Assembly (NCBI RefSeq): GCF_900105415.1
Contig: NZ_FNSM01000001.1
Coordinates: 310,001-374,000 of the forward strand
Direction of reading: 5' to 3'
Source of the DNA: Streptomyces sp. TLI_105
Lineage (GTDB): Bacteria > Actinomycetota > Actinomycetes > Streptomycetales > Streptomycetaceae
Length of the DNA: 64,000 nt
This document shows positions 55,501 to 63,931 of the stretch, piece by piece. Position 1 is the first letter of the stretch, and every line of letters begins with the position of its first letter. The position numbers were made by a program, and so were the translations under genes. A model generated the notes under the pieces. That model ran no database searches. It was not told the DNA's origin and saw nothing but the letters and a program-made list of their open reading frames with translations.

Positions 55501-56676
55501 GCCACCGGCAGCGGCGACCACAGCGTGCGGCTGTGGGACCTCGGCACCGGTGCGACGCTGGCCTCCCTGATCGGACACACCAACATGGTGTACTCGGTGG
55601 CGTTCAGCCCCGACGGCCGCACCCTCGCCACCGGCGGCCGCGACAAGACGGTACGGCTGTGGGCCTTGGGCTCCGGCAAGACGCGCACCATCTTGGCGGG
55701 ACACACCGGCGGGGTGTCCGCGGTGGCGTTCAGCCCCGACGGCCGCACCCTCGCCACGGGCAGCTACGACCGCAGCGTGCTGCTGTGGGACGTGGCCACC
55801 GGCACCGCCCGCGCCACCCTGGCCGGACACACCGCCGAAGTGCAGTCGGTGGCGTTCAGCCCCGACGGCCGCACCCTCGCCACCGGCAGTACCGACCAGA
55901 CCGTGCGGCTGTGGGACGTGGCCACCGGCACCGCCCGCGCCACCCTGGCCGGACACACGCACATGGTGCACGCGGTGGTGTTCAGTCCCGACGGCCGCAC
56001 CCTCGCCACGGGAAGCGCCGACGGAACCGTGCGACTGTGGGATGTGAGGGCGCACGCGACTCGCGCCACGCTGATCGGACGATCCGACCAGGTGTATTCG
56101 GTGGCGTTCAGCCCTGACGGACGTACCCTGGCCGCTGCCAGTGCCGACGGGATGACCCGACTGTGGGACGTGGCTGCCCGCAAGGTTCGCAGGACCCTCA
56201 CCGGCCACTCCGACCAGGTCCATTCCACGGCGTTCAGCCCCGACGGCCGCACCCTCGCCACCGGTAGCGCCGACCGCACCGCCCGGCTGTGGGACACGGC
56301 CACCGGCGCCACGCGTGCCACCCTGATCGCGCACGCCGCCCCAGTGAACTCGGTGGCGTTCAGTCCCGACGGCCGCACCCTCGCCACGGGAAGCAGCGAT
56401 TGGAACATGATGCTGTGGGACACGGCCGCCGGTGCGGCCCGAGCGTTCCTGGCCGGGCACACCGGCGACGTGCTCTCGATCGCGTTCGCCCCCGAGGGAC
56501 GCGCCGTCGCCACTGCGAGCCTCGACAAGACCGTGGGGCTGTGGAACGTGGAGCTCCCCCGGCCCGCCGACGCGGTGAAGAAGATCTGCGGCACCGTCAA
56601 CCGCGACCTCACCCCGGAGGAACGCGCGACGTACCTGCCGGATCGTTCGGTCGACCCGGTGTGCCCCGCGGGCTGA
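52513..56676 (+). CDS. Trypsin-like protease/nSTAND ATPase/14-repeat WD40 protein
   Basis: 1387 residues. Residues 20-215 are a trypsin-like serine protease with a triad: His50 (LTCAHVV), Asp92 (DDVAVVRL) and Ser168 (TGFSGGPVLD). A STAND-type ATPase follows: CPYRGLEPFTEEHAQWFEGR, Walker A GPSGSGKSSLIRAG at 262-275, Walker B IVLVIDQFEEF at 336-346, then winged-helix and helical regions to about 660. One hydrophobic helix near 684-705 (VLASVLVLALAAAGGALWQW) may cross the membrane. Fourteen WD40 repeats and a cysteine-containing tail end the chain. The architecture suggests ligand sensing by the propellers, ATP-driven oligomerisation and proteolysis of a target. Confidence 0.93.
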   Translation: MTGSHAPGPGHDDGRTPGLPAAVAQVLRPDGTVAGTGFLVAQDILLTCAHVVQAAESGPGEQVRLAFPHAQGAPRMEGHVLDGPWRAPEGDDVAVVRLTVVPAAVTPLPLGSAAGCRGHRLSSFGFPAQAPLEGHFGYGVAGDLLPATRSRGAHLQLTAANDLTTGFSGGPVLDEVTGLVIGMITEITAPDAYERGQGIAYATPTQVLREVWPDLAEQEVCPYRGLEPFTEEHAQWFEGRHEALRQVLANLARRQRLTLLLGPSGSGKSSLIRAGVLRALAAGEVPGSDRWPHVLARPMRDLPAELERAGLPGAASDGLAAAVTRRLTAEAAHHRIVLVIDQFEEFLTQPPGGGDDHRPAVADQIVEAAATHSGLDVILIMRDDFYPQLAALAPRLLDAAMPGLVNVPGTLSQADLEDIITLPARDVGIHFQPGLSEQIVSDVLATTPEGAAARQAPVTVLPLLELTLSQLWERRHDGYLTHDAYRRIGAVTGSLTTWCDTALDRLRPDQLPTARRMLTSLVRPADPRHQVPAIRAQIPLVELRELATGPGEAPDGDTDVDEVLAVLTRHRIITTQTVHDHHRPDAPPGQPVAELIHDALIRDWGALREWVAQDHRFQEWLDHARERRDRWAEKADPGDLLGGTALAEGLDWSQRRRLPGDIAAFLTASNDRQRAVIRRSRRLNMVLASVLVLALAAAGGALWQWRSAVSARQSALSRQLAVESNLVMTSNPELASLLAVQAYRTSPTRESFESLQSAAALPAHRRLAGHTRAVTSVTFSPDGRTAASAGSDGTVRLWDVATGKSRTTLTGHSDTVFQVAFSPDGRTLATGSADRTARLWDVATGATRATLIAHAAPVNSVAFSPDGRTLATGSADRTARLWDVATGTTRTTLAGHKDQVYSVAFSPDGRTLATGSWDTTVRLWDGASGEFRKSLAEHKGQVYSVAFAPDGRTLATGSTDGTAVLWNVPAGTVRTTLAGHAGEVLSVAFGPDGRTLATGSGDHSVRLWDLGTGATLASLIGHTNMVYSVAFSPDGRTLATGGRDKTVRLWALGSGKTRTILAGHTGGVSAVAFSPDGRTLATGSYDRSVLLWDVATGTARATLAGHTAEVQSVAFSPDGRTLATGSTDQTVRLWDVATGTARATLAGHTHMVHAVVFSPDGRTLATGSADGTVRLWDVRAHATRATLIGRSDQVYSVAFSPDGRTLAAASADGMTRLWDVAARKVRRTLTGHSDQVHSTAFSPDGRTLATGSADRTARLWDTATGATRATLIAHAAPVNSVAFSPDGRTLATGSSDWNMMLWDTAAGAARAFLAGHTGDVLSIAFAPEGRAVATASLDKTVGLWNVELPRPADAVKKICGTVNRDLTPEERATYLPDRSVDPVCPAG
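54829..56592 (+). repeat. 14 tandem 126-bp WD40-coding units
   Basis: Each unit encodes 42 residues around the constant VAFSPDGRTLATGS core and a DxTxRLWD end. Blocks of near-identical DNA, for example the segment encoding HAAPVNSVAFSPDGR, occur in both the second/third and twelfth/thirteenth units. Fourteen units fit two seven-bladed propellers. Confidence 0.9.
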
Positions 56677-56821
56677 CGCGCTCCGCACCGTACGGTCCTC
56701 GACCGGCGGCCGGCGCTTCGACGTGCGCGTCACGTCGCGTGGGTGAACCATGGAAAAGGCGTGCAGCAGCCGCATGCGGGGGACGTCCGGGCAAGGGCTC
56801 CGGTTTCCAGAGGTGGCGAGC

Positions 56822-58510
56822 ATGGACGTTTTCGATGCCGTCGTCGTCGGGTCGGGTTTCGGCGGATCCGTGACCGCGTTCCGCCTGGCCGAGGCCGGCC
56901 TGCGCGTATGTCTTCTGGAAAGGGGAAAGCCGTTCCCGCCCGGCTCTTTTCCACGTACTCCCCATGACGCCGCCAAGAACTTCTGGGATCCGGATTCCCA
57001 GCTGTACGGGATGTACGACATGTGGAGCTTCTCGAAGCTCGACGCCCTTGTGTCCAGCGGACTGGGCGGAGGCTCGTTGATCTACGCGAACGTGCTGATC
57101 CGCAAGCCGGAAAGCTGGTTCGCGCACGAGTCGTTCGACGGGGGCTACGAGGACTGGCCCGTCACACGTGCGGACCTCGATCCTCACTACGACCGCGTCG
57201 AACGCATGCTGGGTGCGCAGCGGTATCCGTTCGACGTGAAGCCCTACCAGGACACGCCGAAGACCATCGCCATGCAACAGGCGGCCTTGCGACTCGGTCT
57301 CCCGTGGGAACTCCCCCTCCTGGCCGTCTCCTTCGGAGACCCGCCGGTGCCCGGCGCTCCCATCGAGGGCGGCGAGGACAATCTGCACCACAGTCCGCGC
57401 TATACGTGCAGACTCGTCGGTGAATGCGACCTGGGCTGCAACTTCGGCAGCAAGAACAGCCTGGATTTCACCTACCTCAGCGCCGCGGACCGGCTCGGGG
57501 CGGATATCCGTCCCCTCTGTGAGGTCCGCGCGTTCGAACCGGTCCGGCATGGGTTCCGGGTCTCGTACATCGAGCACGGGGGCGCCGGCGGCGGAGATCC
57601 GCTCGCTCCTCCCGAGCGGCACACCGTCAGGACCAGGAGGCTCGTTCTCTCCGCCGGCACGTTCGGCACCACCTATCTGCTCCTGAGAAACCGCAGCGCC
57701 TTTCCTGCGCTCAGCCCGGCGCTGGGCACTCATTTCTCCGGGAACGGGGATTTCCTCGGGCTGGTGTTCAAAGCGCGGGAACGTCTTCAGGACCGCCCCG
57801 GGGAGACGGTGCCGCGCATGATGAAACCGAGTTTCGGCCCGGTCATCACGAGTGCGATGCTCAAGGATCGCAAGGAGAACGACGAGACCGACCGGGGTTT
57901 CTACATCGAGGACGCCGGCTACCCGGAATTCCTCAACTGGCTCGTCGAGGAAAACGTTCTCACCATGTCGCACAGGGTCGCGAGGTTCCTGCTGCGGCGA
58001 GGGTGGTCGCAGCTGACGAGAACCGCCAGAAGCCGCGTGGGCCGACAGCTCGGTGACGCCCTGGGCAAGGGGCTGTTCACCGCGACGTCCGCGCCGTTGC
58101 TCGGCATGGGAAGGGACGTACCCAACGGCCGCATGTTCCTCCGGGACGGACATCTGGACCTCGACTGGCATCTGGCGGCCTCCGATCGGTACTTCGACCA
58201 GATGAACGCGACCATGGAGGGCGTGTCACAGAGCCTGGGCGGCCGCTACGCCTCGAATCCCCTGTGGTGGCTCAACCGCCTCATCACCGTGCACCCCCTG
58301 GGTGGCGCGCCGATGGGGCGCAGTGGTCGGGAAGGCGTGGTGGACTCCTTCGGGCGCGTGTACGGCTATCCGGGGTTGTCGATAGCCGACGGCTCGGTGA
58401 TGCCTGGTCCCGTAGGCCCGAACCCTTCGCTCACCATCGCGGCGCTGGCCGACCGGTCGGCCGACCGCATCATCGAGGATCACCGAGAGAACTCCGCGAG
58501 GCCCTCATGA
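56822..58510 (+). CDS. GMC/cholesterol-oxidase-like FAD oxidoreductase
   Basis: 562 residues from an ATG with GAGGTGG upstream. The FAD dinucleotide fold is at the N-terminus (VVVGSGFGGSVTAFRLAEAG, Glu in LLERG). Further markers are SSGLGGGSLIYANV, LSAGTFGTTYLLLRN and the C-terminal TVHPLGGAPMG with catalytic-type histidine and GPNPSLTIAALADRSAD. It resembles cholesterol oxidases and glucose-methanol-choline oxidoreductases acting on sterols or lipids. No secretion signal is seen, so it is cytosolic. Its stop overlaps the start of the patatin gene (ATGA). Confidence 0.9.
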   Translation: MDVFDAVVVGSGFGGSVTAFRLAEAGLRVCLLERGKPFPPGSFPRTPHDAAKNFWDPDSQLYGMYDMWSFSKLDALVSSGLGGGSLIYANVLIRKPESWFAHESFDGGYEDWPVTRADLDPHYDRVERMLGAQRYPFDVKPYQDTPKTIAMQQAALRLGLPWELPLLAVSFGDPPVPGAPIEGGEDNLHHSPRYTCRLVGECDLGCNFGSKNSLDFTYLSAADRLGADIRPLCEVRAFEPVRHGFRVSYIEHGGAGGGDPLAPPERHTVRTRRLVLSAGTFGTTYLLLRNRSAFPALSPALGTHFSGNGDFLGLVFKARERLQDRPGETVPRMMKPSFGPVITSAMLKDRKENDETDRGFYIEDAGYPEFLNWLVEENVLTMSHRVARFLLRRGWSQLTRTARSRVGRQLGDALGKGLFTATSAPLLGMGRDVPNGRMFLRDGHLDLDWHLAASDRYFDQMNATMEGVSQSLGGRYASNPLWWLNRLITVHPLGGAPMGRSGREGVVDSFGRVYGYPGLSIADGSVMPGPVGPNPSLTIAALADRSADRIIEDHRENSARPS

Positions 58511-60054
58511 CGACCGGCCAGAACAGCGAGCACCGCAGCGCCTCCCCGCGCAGATCTCTCATCCTCGCCGGCGGCGGCCTGAAGGTGGCTTTCCAAGCGG
58601 GCGTTCTCCAGGTCCTGCTCGACGAGGCCGAGTTGCGATTCGACCATGTCGACGGCGCCAGCGGAGGCGTGTTCAACCTCGCGATGTACTGCCAGGGGAT
58701 GTCCGGGCGCGAGATCGCGGACAACTGGCGCGATCTCTCTCCGCTGAAGGGCGTCAGCCCGAACTGGCGTGAGCTGCCGAAGGGGCCGTACGCCCGTTCC
58801 CTCTTCACGCTGGACGGCTACCGGCGCCACGTCTTCCCGGGCTGGGGGCTGGACTGGGAGAGAATCCGGGCCACCGACCGGGAGGCCACGTTCAACCTCT
58901 ACAACTTCAGCGCCAACGAACTGGAAACCGTGACCGCCGACCGCATGGACGAGGACCGCTTCTGTGCGGGGGTGTCGCTGCCCATGTGGTTCCCTCCCGT
59001 CGTCATCGACGGGCAGACCTACATCGATCCGGTCTATCTGACCGACGGCAACGTCGAGGAGGCGATTCGGCGGGGCTGTGACGAACTGTGGATCATCTGG
59101 ACGGTCAGCCGACGGCACCGCTGGCGGGACGGGTTCGTGGCCAACTACTTCCACATCATCGAGACGGCGGCCAACGGCCAGTTGAGGCACTGGCTGCGTC
59201 GGGTCGAGGCCAGCAACGCGGCCATCCGCGGCGGAGAGCGCGGAGAGTTCGGACGTCTCATCGACGTCAGGCTCCTGAGCGCCGAGGTCCCCCTCAACTA
59301 CCTCATCAACTTCAGCAGGAACCGTTTCGCCCAGGCCGTGGAACTCGGAGTCCAGCGCGCTCGCCAGTGGTGCACGGCCCAGGGGATTCCCTGGAAGCCC
59401 GGCGCCCTTCCGGACCGCCCTGACGACCCCACCCGCATTCGCTTCACCGAACGCATGGTCGGACGCGTCACCTTCGCCGGGGACGACGTCCAGGAGGCGC
59501 CCTCGTCGGAGGGCGGAGCAACCGCCGACCTGGCCTTGCACCTGACCATCGACATCCGTGGAGTGGACCGCTTCATCGTCGATCCGGAGCATGAGGCCTC
59601 CTTGCGGGGAGAGATCGTCTGCCAGGAGCTGGGCGGGCGCCTTCCGGTGGAGGGCGGAACGTTCCAGCTGTTCGTGGAGCAGTCGGACCCGGAACACCTG
59701 CGGATGCTCTACCGGTTGTTCTTCACCGACCGAGCCGGTCATCGGCTCACGCTCAGCGGGCACAAGGACGTCAGCGAGGACTCCCGTCGTGGGATCTGGA
59801 AGGACACGTCCGTCCTCCGTACGCGCATCGTTCGTGGCCACGTCGATGCCGACGAGGAATCCGGGGCCGAGCCGGTGGCGTCGGGAGCCGTTCACATCCG
59901 CCCCACCGACTTCCTGAAGCAACTCACCACCTTCCGGGTCGAAGCGGCGACACTGCCCGGCAAGGTGACGACGCTGGGACGCTTCGGGCAGTTCTTCTTC
60001 GGCAAGCTGTGGGACGTGTACGCGCAGGACGTCCTGCCCTGGTCACCGCTGTGA
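58507..60054 (+). CDS. Patatin-like phospholipase with a C-terminal extension
   Basis: 515 residues. The patatin core holds the oxyanion loop GGGLKVAFQAG (22-32) and the nucleophile elbow GASGG with Ser52. The acid partner is Asp174 in YIDPVYLTDG, where the usual DG[GA] is replaced by DP; Asp180-Gly181 is an alternative. Residues 310-515 form an extra beta-rich domain (ADLALHLTIDIRGVDRF, GGTFQLFVEQSD) unlike common patatins. It probably hydrolyses membrane lipids. Patatins are toxic effectors in several antiphage systems, which is suggestive given the STAND gene upstream. Confidence 0.9.
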   Translation: MTTGQNSEHRSASPRRSLILAGGGLKVAFQAGVLQVLLDEAELRFDHVDGASGGVFNLAMYCQGMSGREIADNWRDLSPLKGVSPNWRELPKGPYARSLFTLDGYRRHVFPGWGLDWERIRATDREATFNLYNFSANELETVTADRMDEDRFCAGVSLPMWFPPVVIDGQTYIDPVYLTDGNVEEAIRRGCDELWIIWTVSRRHRWRDGFVANYFHIIETAANGQLRHWLRRVEASNAAIRGGERGEFGRLIDVRLLSAEVPLNYLINFSRNRFAQAVELGVQRARQWCTAQGIPWKPGALPDRPDDPTRIRFTERMVGRVTFAGDDVQEAPSSEGGATADLALHLTIDIRGVDRFIVDPEHEASLRGEIVCQELGGRLPVEGGTFQLFVEQSDPEHLRMLYRLFFTDRAGHRLTLSGHKDVSEDSRRGIWKDTSVLRTRIVRGHVDADEESGAEPVASGAVHIRPTDFLKQLTTFRVEAATLPGKVTTLGRFGQFFFGKLWDVYAQDVLPWSPL

Positions 60055-60082
60055 CCGCTCTCGGGCCGACGGAGGAGCCATC

Positions 60083-61960
60083 GTGGACTTCCATGAGTTG
60101 CGCAAGCAGGCGGCGGCGCTCCTGTTCACCCCGCAGGAACCGGTGCGCTGGCTGGCACCCAAGGAGCTGGCTCGCACGGCGGTCAAGGTCGGGCTGGCCG
60201 CCGTGTTCGCCAACTACTCGGACAAGCGCGAGATACAGGGCGCGCTCGAAGCCGGTCTGCTGCGGGCCCCCTTGGCGGATCCCGGCGCCGAGGACATCTG
60301 GATCGACTTCGTCGCCGACCTCGGCGACGGCTTCGAGGCGACGTGCTCGGTGGCGTCGGCTCTGGCGGCGGACCGGCTCGCCGTCGCCGGGCCCGTCTCG
60401 TGCCCTCGCGGTTCACTGCTCGTCCTCGGCGGGGACCAGGTGTACCCGGTGGCATCGGCCTCGGCGTACGAGGACCGGATGAAGGGCCCCTATCGCGCCG
60501 CGCTCCCGTCGGCACCGGACCAGCCGCTCATGGTCGCACTGCCGGGCAACCACGATTGGTACGACGGACTCACCGCGTTCCTGCGGATGTTCGCCCAAGG
60601 AACGTCCATCGGCGGCTGGGAGACCCGGCAGACCCGGAGCTACTTCGCCGTGGAGCTGCCGCAGCGCTGGTGGCTCGTCGGGCTGGACAGCCAACTCGGC
60701 TCCTACTTCGACGATCCGCAGCGACGCTACTTCGAGACCTTCCTGTCGCCGCGACTGCTGCCGGGCGACAGCGTGATCGTCTGCGCCGCCGCGCCCACGT
60801 GGGTGCAGAGCGACGAGAAGCCCGACGCCTTCAACTCCCTGCACTGGTTCGACCAGAACATCATCCGGAAGCGGTTCGACCGGGCGACCGGGCGACTCGA
60901 GGACACGGGCGCGTCCATTCGCCTGTGGCTGACCGGCGACAAGCACCACTACGCCCGTTACGCGGAACGGTTGCCCGACGACCCGACCGGATCCGGCGAC
61001 GACCTGCCTCCGGACCCCCGGCGGCGCCAGATGGTGACGTGCGGCCTGGGCGGCGCGTTCCTGGCCTCCACGCACAGGCTTCCGAAGGAACTGGCGCTGC
61101 CGCCGGCCGCCTCGCGGATGCGGAAGAAGGACGACCCGCCGCCGGCGTTCGCCCTCGCGCGGCACACGTACCCCGATGCGGAGGAGTCCCGCTCGCTCGC
61201 GCGCGCGATCGCCAAGCCCTGGTCACGGTACTGGCTGCCGCGGCGCAACCCCGGCTTCGCGGTACTGGCCGGGGCGGTGCAGCTGCTGCTCGTCCTGATG
61301 ATGAGTGGCACGTTCGCGCTGGCCGAAGGCAGACACAATCCCGTCGACGCCGTACGGGGGGCCGGCGGTGACGACGTGCTCGGCCTGCTCTGCACGAGTG
61401 CCGCCTTCTTCGTGCTGCCCTTCGTGTTCGGCTGGGGGAACGGGATGCTGCGCGGACGGCGGCCCAGGACACCGTCCGGTCCGATCGTCGCCGTGCTGTT
61501 CCAGCTGGCGGTCACCGCCGCGACACTCGCTGTAGCCGTCGCGGCGGCCCGGTCGGTCCCACCCACGTGGAGCAGGCTCTGGATCCTGGTCGTACTCGTG
61601 GTCGTCGCCGTTGCGCTGGGCGCGTTCCTCGGCTCCCAGATCTTCGCCCTCTGGGTGCTGTGGACGGCCCGCGGCCTCGTCGCCGACTGGCAGATGTCCG
61701 GGCAGTCCGTCGACGACCGCACGGGATTCGTACGGATGCACATCGCACCGGACGGCACGCTCACCCTCTACCCGCTGGCCCTCGACGGCACCTGCCGGGA
61801 CTGGGACCTCCGCGAGGTTCCGGACACCCCGGCCGCATGGCAGCGCCCGGTACCCACGACGCCGCCGACCGTGCGGCTCGTCGAAGAGCCCGTCGTGATC
61901 GCGCGGACACGGGTGCCCGGTGCTCAGCGGCCCGGACCGCGGGCGGCCCGAACCCCCTGA
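60083..61960 (+). CDS. Membrane-anchored calcineurin-like metallophosphoesterase
   Basis: 625 residues, GTG start with GGAGGAGCC, 28 bases after the patatin gene. The phosphoesterase metal motifs are spread over the first 310 residues: DFVADLGDGF, VLGGDQVYP, ALPGNHDWYDG and LTGDKHHYARY. After a linker, about four hydrophobic helices occur (residues 390-545; FAVLAGAVQLLLVLMMSG, LLCTSAAFFVLPFVFG, FQLAVTAATLAVAVAAA, LWILVVLVVVAVALGAFLG). The C-terminus is soluble. The substrate could be a phospholipid head group, nucleotide or nucleic acid. It is the last gene of the unit. Confidence 0.9.
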   Translation: MDFHELRKQAAALLFTPQEPVRWLAPKELARTAVKVGLAAVFANYSDKREIQGALEAGLLRAPLADPGAEDIWIDFVADLGDGFEATCSVASALAADRLAVAGPVSCPRGSLLVLGGDQVYPVASASAYEDRMKGPYRAALPSAPDQPLMVALPGNHDWYDGLTAFLRMFAQGTSIGGWETRQTRSYFAVELPQRWWLVGLDSQLGSYFDDPQRRYFETFLSPRLLPGDSVIVCAAAPTWVQSDEKPDAFNSLHWFDQNIIRKRFDRATGRLEDTGASIRLWLTGDKHHYARYAERLPDDPTGSGDDLPPDPRRRQMVTCGLGGAFLASTHRLPKELALPPAASRMRKKDDPPPAFALARHTYPDAEESRSLARAIAKPWSRYWLPRRNPGFAVLAGAVQLLLVLMMSGTFALAEGRHNPVDAVRGAGGDDVLGLLCTSAAFFVLPFVFGWGNGMLRGRRPRTPSGPIVAVLFQLAVTAATLAVAVAAARSVPPTWSRLWILVVLVVVAVALGAFLGSQIFALWVLWTARGLVADWQMSGQSVDDRTGFVRMHIAPDGTLTLYPLALDGTCRDWDLREVPDTPAAWQRPVPTTPPTVRLVEEPVVIARTRVPGAQRPGPRAARTP

Positions 61961-62076
61961 CGTGCGTTTCCGCACGTCGAACGGATCAGGCTTCCCGCAC
62001 CGCCGGCAGACGAAGACATCTTGCGCAGCAAGAGGCGCGGAGGCCGTTTCCGGTGCACACTGGGCACCAAAGTGGC

Positions 62077-62134
62077 GTCGAGTCCTGTTGGGGGCCGAAA
62101 GAGTGGTCGAGTCCTGTTGGGGGCCGAAAGAGTG
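62077..62134 (+). repeat. Tandem 29-bp duplication at the start of the PP2C gene
   Basis: Two perfect copies of a unit beginning GTCGAGTCCTGTTGGGGG and ending GAAAGAGTG. Each copy supplies a G-rich ribosome-site-like stretch and a GTG. Confidence 0.92.
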
Positions 62135-63931
62135 AACGGCGGCAGCGGCGGACGGCGCCTGTCCGGCCGCGGCTCGGCCGGGCGGGACCCGGCGGGAAGC
62201 CGCGCTGCCTGGGAGAACGTCCGGTTCCGAAGGGGCAGGGGCGTTCTGCCGCCCGACCGGTTCACCATGCGCAGTCGGCTCGCCTGGCTGAATTCCGCCA
62301 CCTCCAGGATCGGTACGACCCTGGACCTGGAGCGCACCGCGCAGGAACTCGCCGAGTTCACCGTGCCCCGCTTCGCCGACGGGGCGGCCGTGGACATCCT
62401 CGAGAGCGTCCTGCGCGGCGACGAGGGGTCCCGGTGGACGGAGCCGGGCATCCCGCCCATGCGGGCCACGGCGCTGTGCGCCATCGAGGAGCTCTCCTCG
62501 CTGGAGCCGACCCCGTTGGGCGAGACCTTCGTCCACGCCGAGCAGCCCCACGAGACCCTGCTCCACCGGTACTGCCTCCGGCAGGGCAAGCCGGTCCTGC
62601 TGAGCCGTATGCGCGACGACGACTTCATACGCGTCGCGCCCACCGCGAGCGCGGCCGCCAAGATGCGGGCCGCCGGGGTGCACAGCTATCTGGCCGTGCC
62701 CCTCATCGCCCGCGGGCTGCTCCTCGGCAGCGCCGACTTCGTCCGTGCCCCCGGGACTCCCCCGTTCTCCACCACCGACCTGGCGCTGGCCGAGCAGCTG
62801 GCCTCCAAGGCGGCCGTCTTCATCGACAACGCCCGGCTGTACGGGCGCGAGCGCGAGCACGTCGTCTCCTTGCAGCGCAGCCTGCTGCCCCGCGTGACTC
62901 CGAGGACACCGGGCCTGCTGGTGCACGCCGAGTACGCGCCCGCGGCGGCCCACCACGGGGTGGGCGGGGACTGGTACGACGTGATGGCGCTGCCCGGCGG
63001 GCGGACGGCCCTCATGGTGGGCGACGTGATGGGGCACGGTCTGCCGGCCGCCGCCACCATGGGGCGGCTGCGGACCGTCGCCCGCACCCTCATGACCTTG
63101 GACACGGCCCCCGAGCGGATCCTGGCCCGGCTGGACCTGGCCACCCGCGATCTGGAGGACGAGCAGGTCGCCACCTGCCTCTGTGCCGTCTACGACCCCG
63201 CCGACTCCACGTACACGCTGGCGAGCGCCGGGCACCTGCCGCCGCTGCTCCTCGACGGGCAGGGCGCCGCCGAGTTCGTCCCGGTGCCGATCGGCGCGCC
63301 GCTGGGGGCGGGAGTGATCCCGTACGACCCGCTGCGGCTCCGCGTCCCGGACGGCTCCCACCTGGTCATGTACACGGACGGCCTGGTCAAGTCCCGTGAG
63401 GAGGACGTGGACGTCCAGCTGGACCGGCTCCGCTCGGCGGCGCTGGAGCTGACTCCCGAGGCGCTGGAGCAGGGCGGGCTGGTGGAGTGCGCTCCGGCCG
63501 CCGCCGCCCGCTTCGACGAGGCGGTGCTCCTCGTGACGGCGGACTCCCCGCTCCCGGCCGGGGATCTGCGGGTGTGGAAGCTGCCGCAGGACGGACGGGC
63601 CGCCTCGGTCGCCCGGGGCCTCGTCACCGAGCAGCTCGCCGCGTGGGGGCTTGCGGAGCTGGCGGACGTGTCCGAGCTCGTCGTCTCCGAGCTGGTCGGC
63701 AACGCGCTGCGGTACGGGAACGGCCCGGGTGAGCTGCGGTTGCTGCGGGGGGAGCGGCTCGTCGTGGAGGTCTCGGACACCGGCCCCGACCTGCCCCAGA
63801 TCCAGCACGCGGACCTCAGCGACGAGGGCGGCCGGGGGCTTCAGCTCATCAACATGCTGTGCCGCAGATGGGGTTCCTGTCGCACCGTCACCGGCAAGGT
63901 GGTCTGGGCGGAACAGAACATGCCGTCCTGA
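62132..63931 (+). CDS. GAF/PP2C (SpoIIE)/HATPase stress regulator
   Basis: 599 residues if started at the GTG at the end of the second 29-bp repeat; an ATG at 62267 is an equal alternative that begins the conserved part (SRLAWLNSATSRIGTTLD). Domains: GAF (about 55-245, LAVPLIARGLLLGSADFVR), SpoIIE phosphatase (about 255-460, GGDWYDVMALPGG, VGDVMGHGLPAAATMG, ASAGHLPPLLL, YTDGLVKSRE) and a C-terminal HATPase anti-sigma-kinase-like domain (LVVSELVGNALRYG, GGRGLQLINMLC). Such fusions combine phosphatase and kinase for partner switching. It follows the metallophosphoesterase gene by 170 bases and is probably separate from that unit. Confidence 0.9.
   Translation: MNGGSGGRRLSGRGSAGRDPAGSRAAWENVRFRRGRGVLPPDRFTMRSRLAWLNSATSRIGTTLDLERTAQELAEFTVPRFADGAAVDILESVLRGDEGSRWTEPGIPPMRATALCAIEELSSLEPTPLGETFVHAEQPHETLLHRYCLRQGKPVLLSRMRDDDFIRVAPTASAAAKMRAAGVHSYLAVPLIARGLLLGSADFVRAPGTPPFSTTDLALAEQLASKAAVFIDNARLYGREREHVVSLQRSLLPRVTPRTPGLLVHAEYAPAAAHHGVGGDWYDVMALPGGRTALMVGDVMGHGLPAAATMGRLRTVARTLMTLDTAPERILARLDLATRDLEDEQVATCLCAVYDPADSTYTLASAGHLPPLLLDGQGAAEFVPVPIGAPLGAGVIPYDPLRLRVPDGSHLVMYTDGLVKSREEDVDVQLDRLRSAALELTPEALEQGGLVECAPAAAARFDEAVLLVTADSPLPAGDLRVWKLPQDGRAASVARGLVTEQLAAWGLAELADVSELVVSELVGNALRYGNGPGELRLLRGERLVVEVSDTGPDLPQIQHADLSDEGGRGLQLINMLCRRWGSCRTVTGKVVWAEQNMPS

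Noticed and set aside
54829..56592. Regular 126-bp repeats considered as a CRISPR-like or satellite array
   Set aside because: They are in frame, encode WD40 units without spacers, and lie inside one long gene.
54718..57021. A 767-codon antisense frame across the WD40 region
   Set aside because: It is the complement of the repeated WD40 units; its repeats come from that and no domain is recognisable.
61961..62076. Leftward peptide with CRRCGKPDPFDV resembling a zinc ribbon
   Set aside because: Too short, no start or stop context, and not supported by flanking sequence.
61223..63808. An 861-codon leftward frame opposite the metallophosphoesterase and PP2C genes
   Set aside because: It spans two clear genes and the gap between them on the other strand and has shadow composition.
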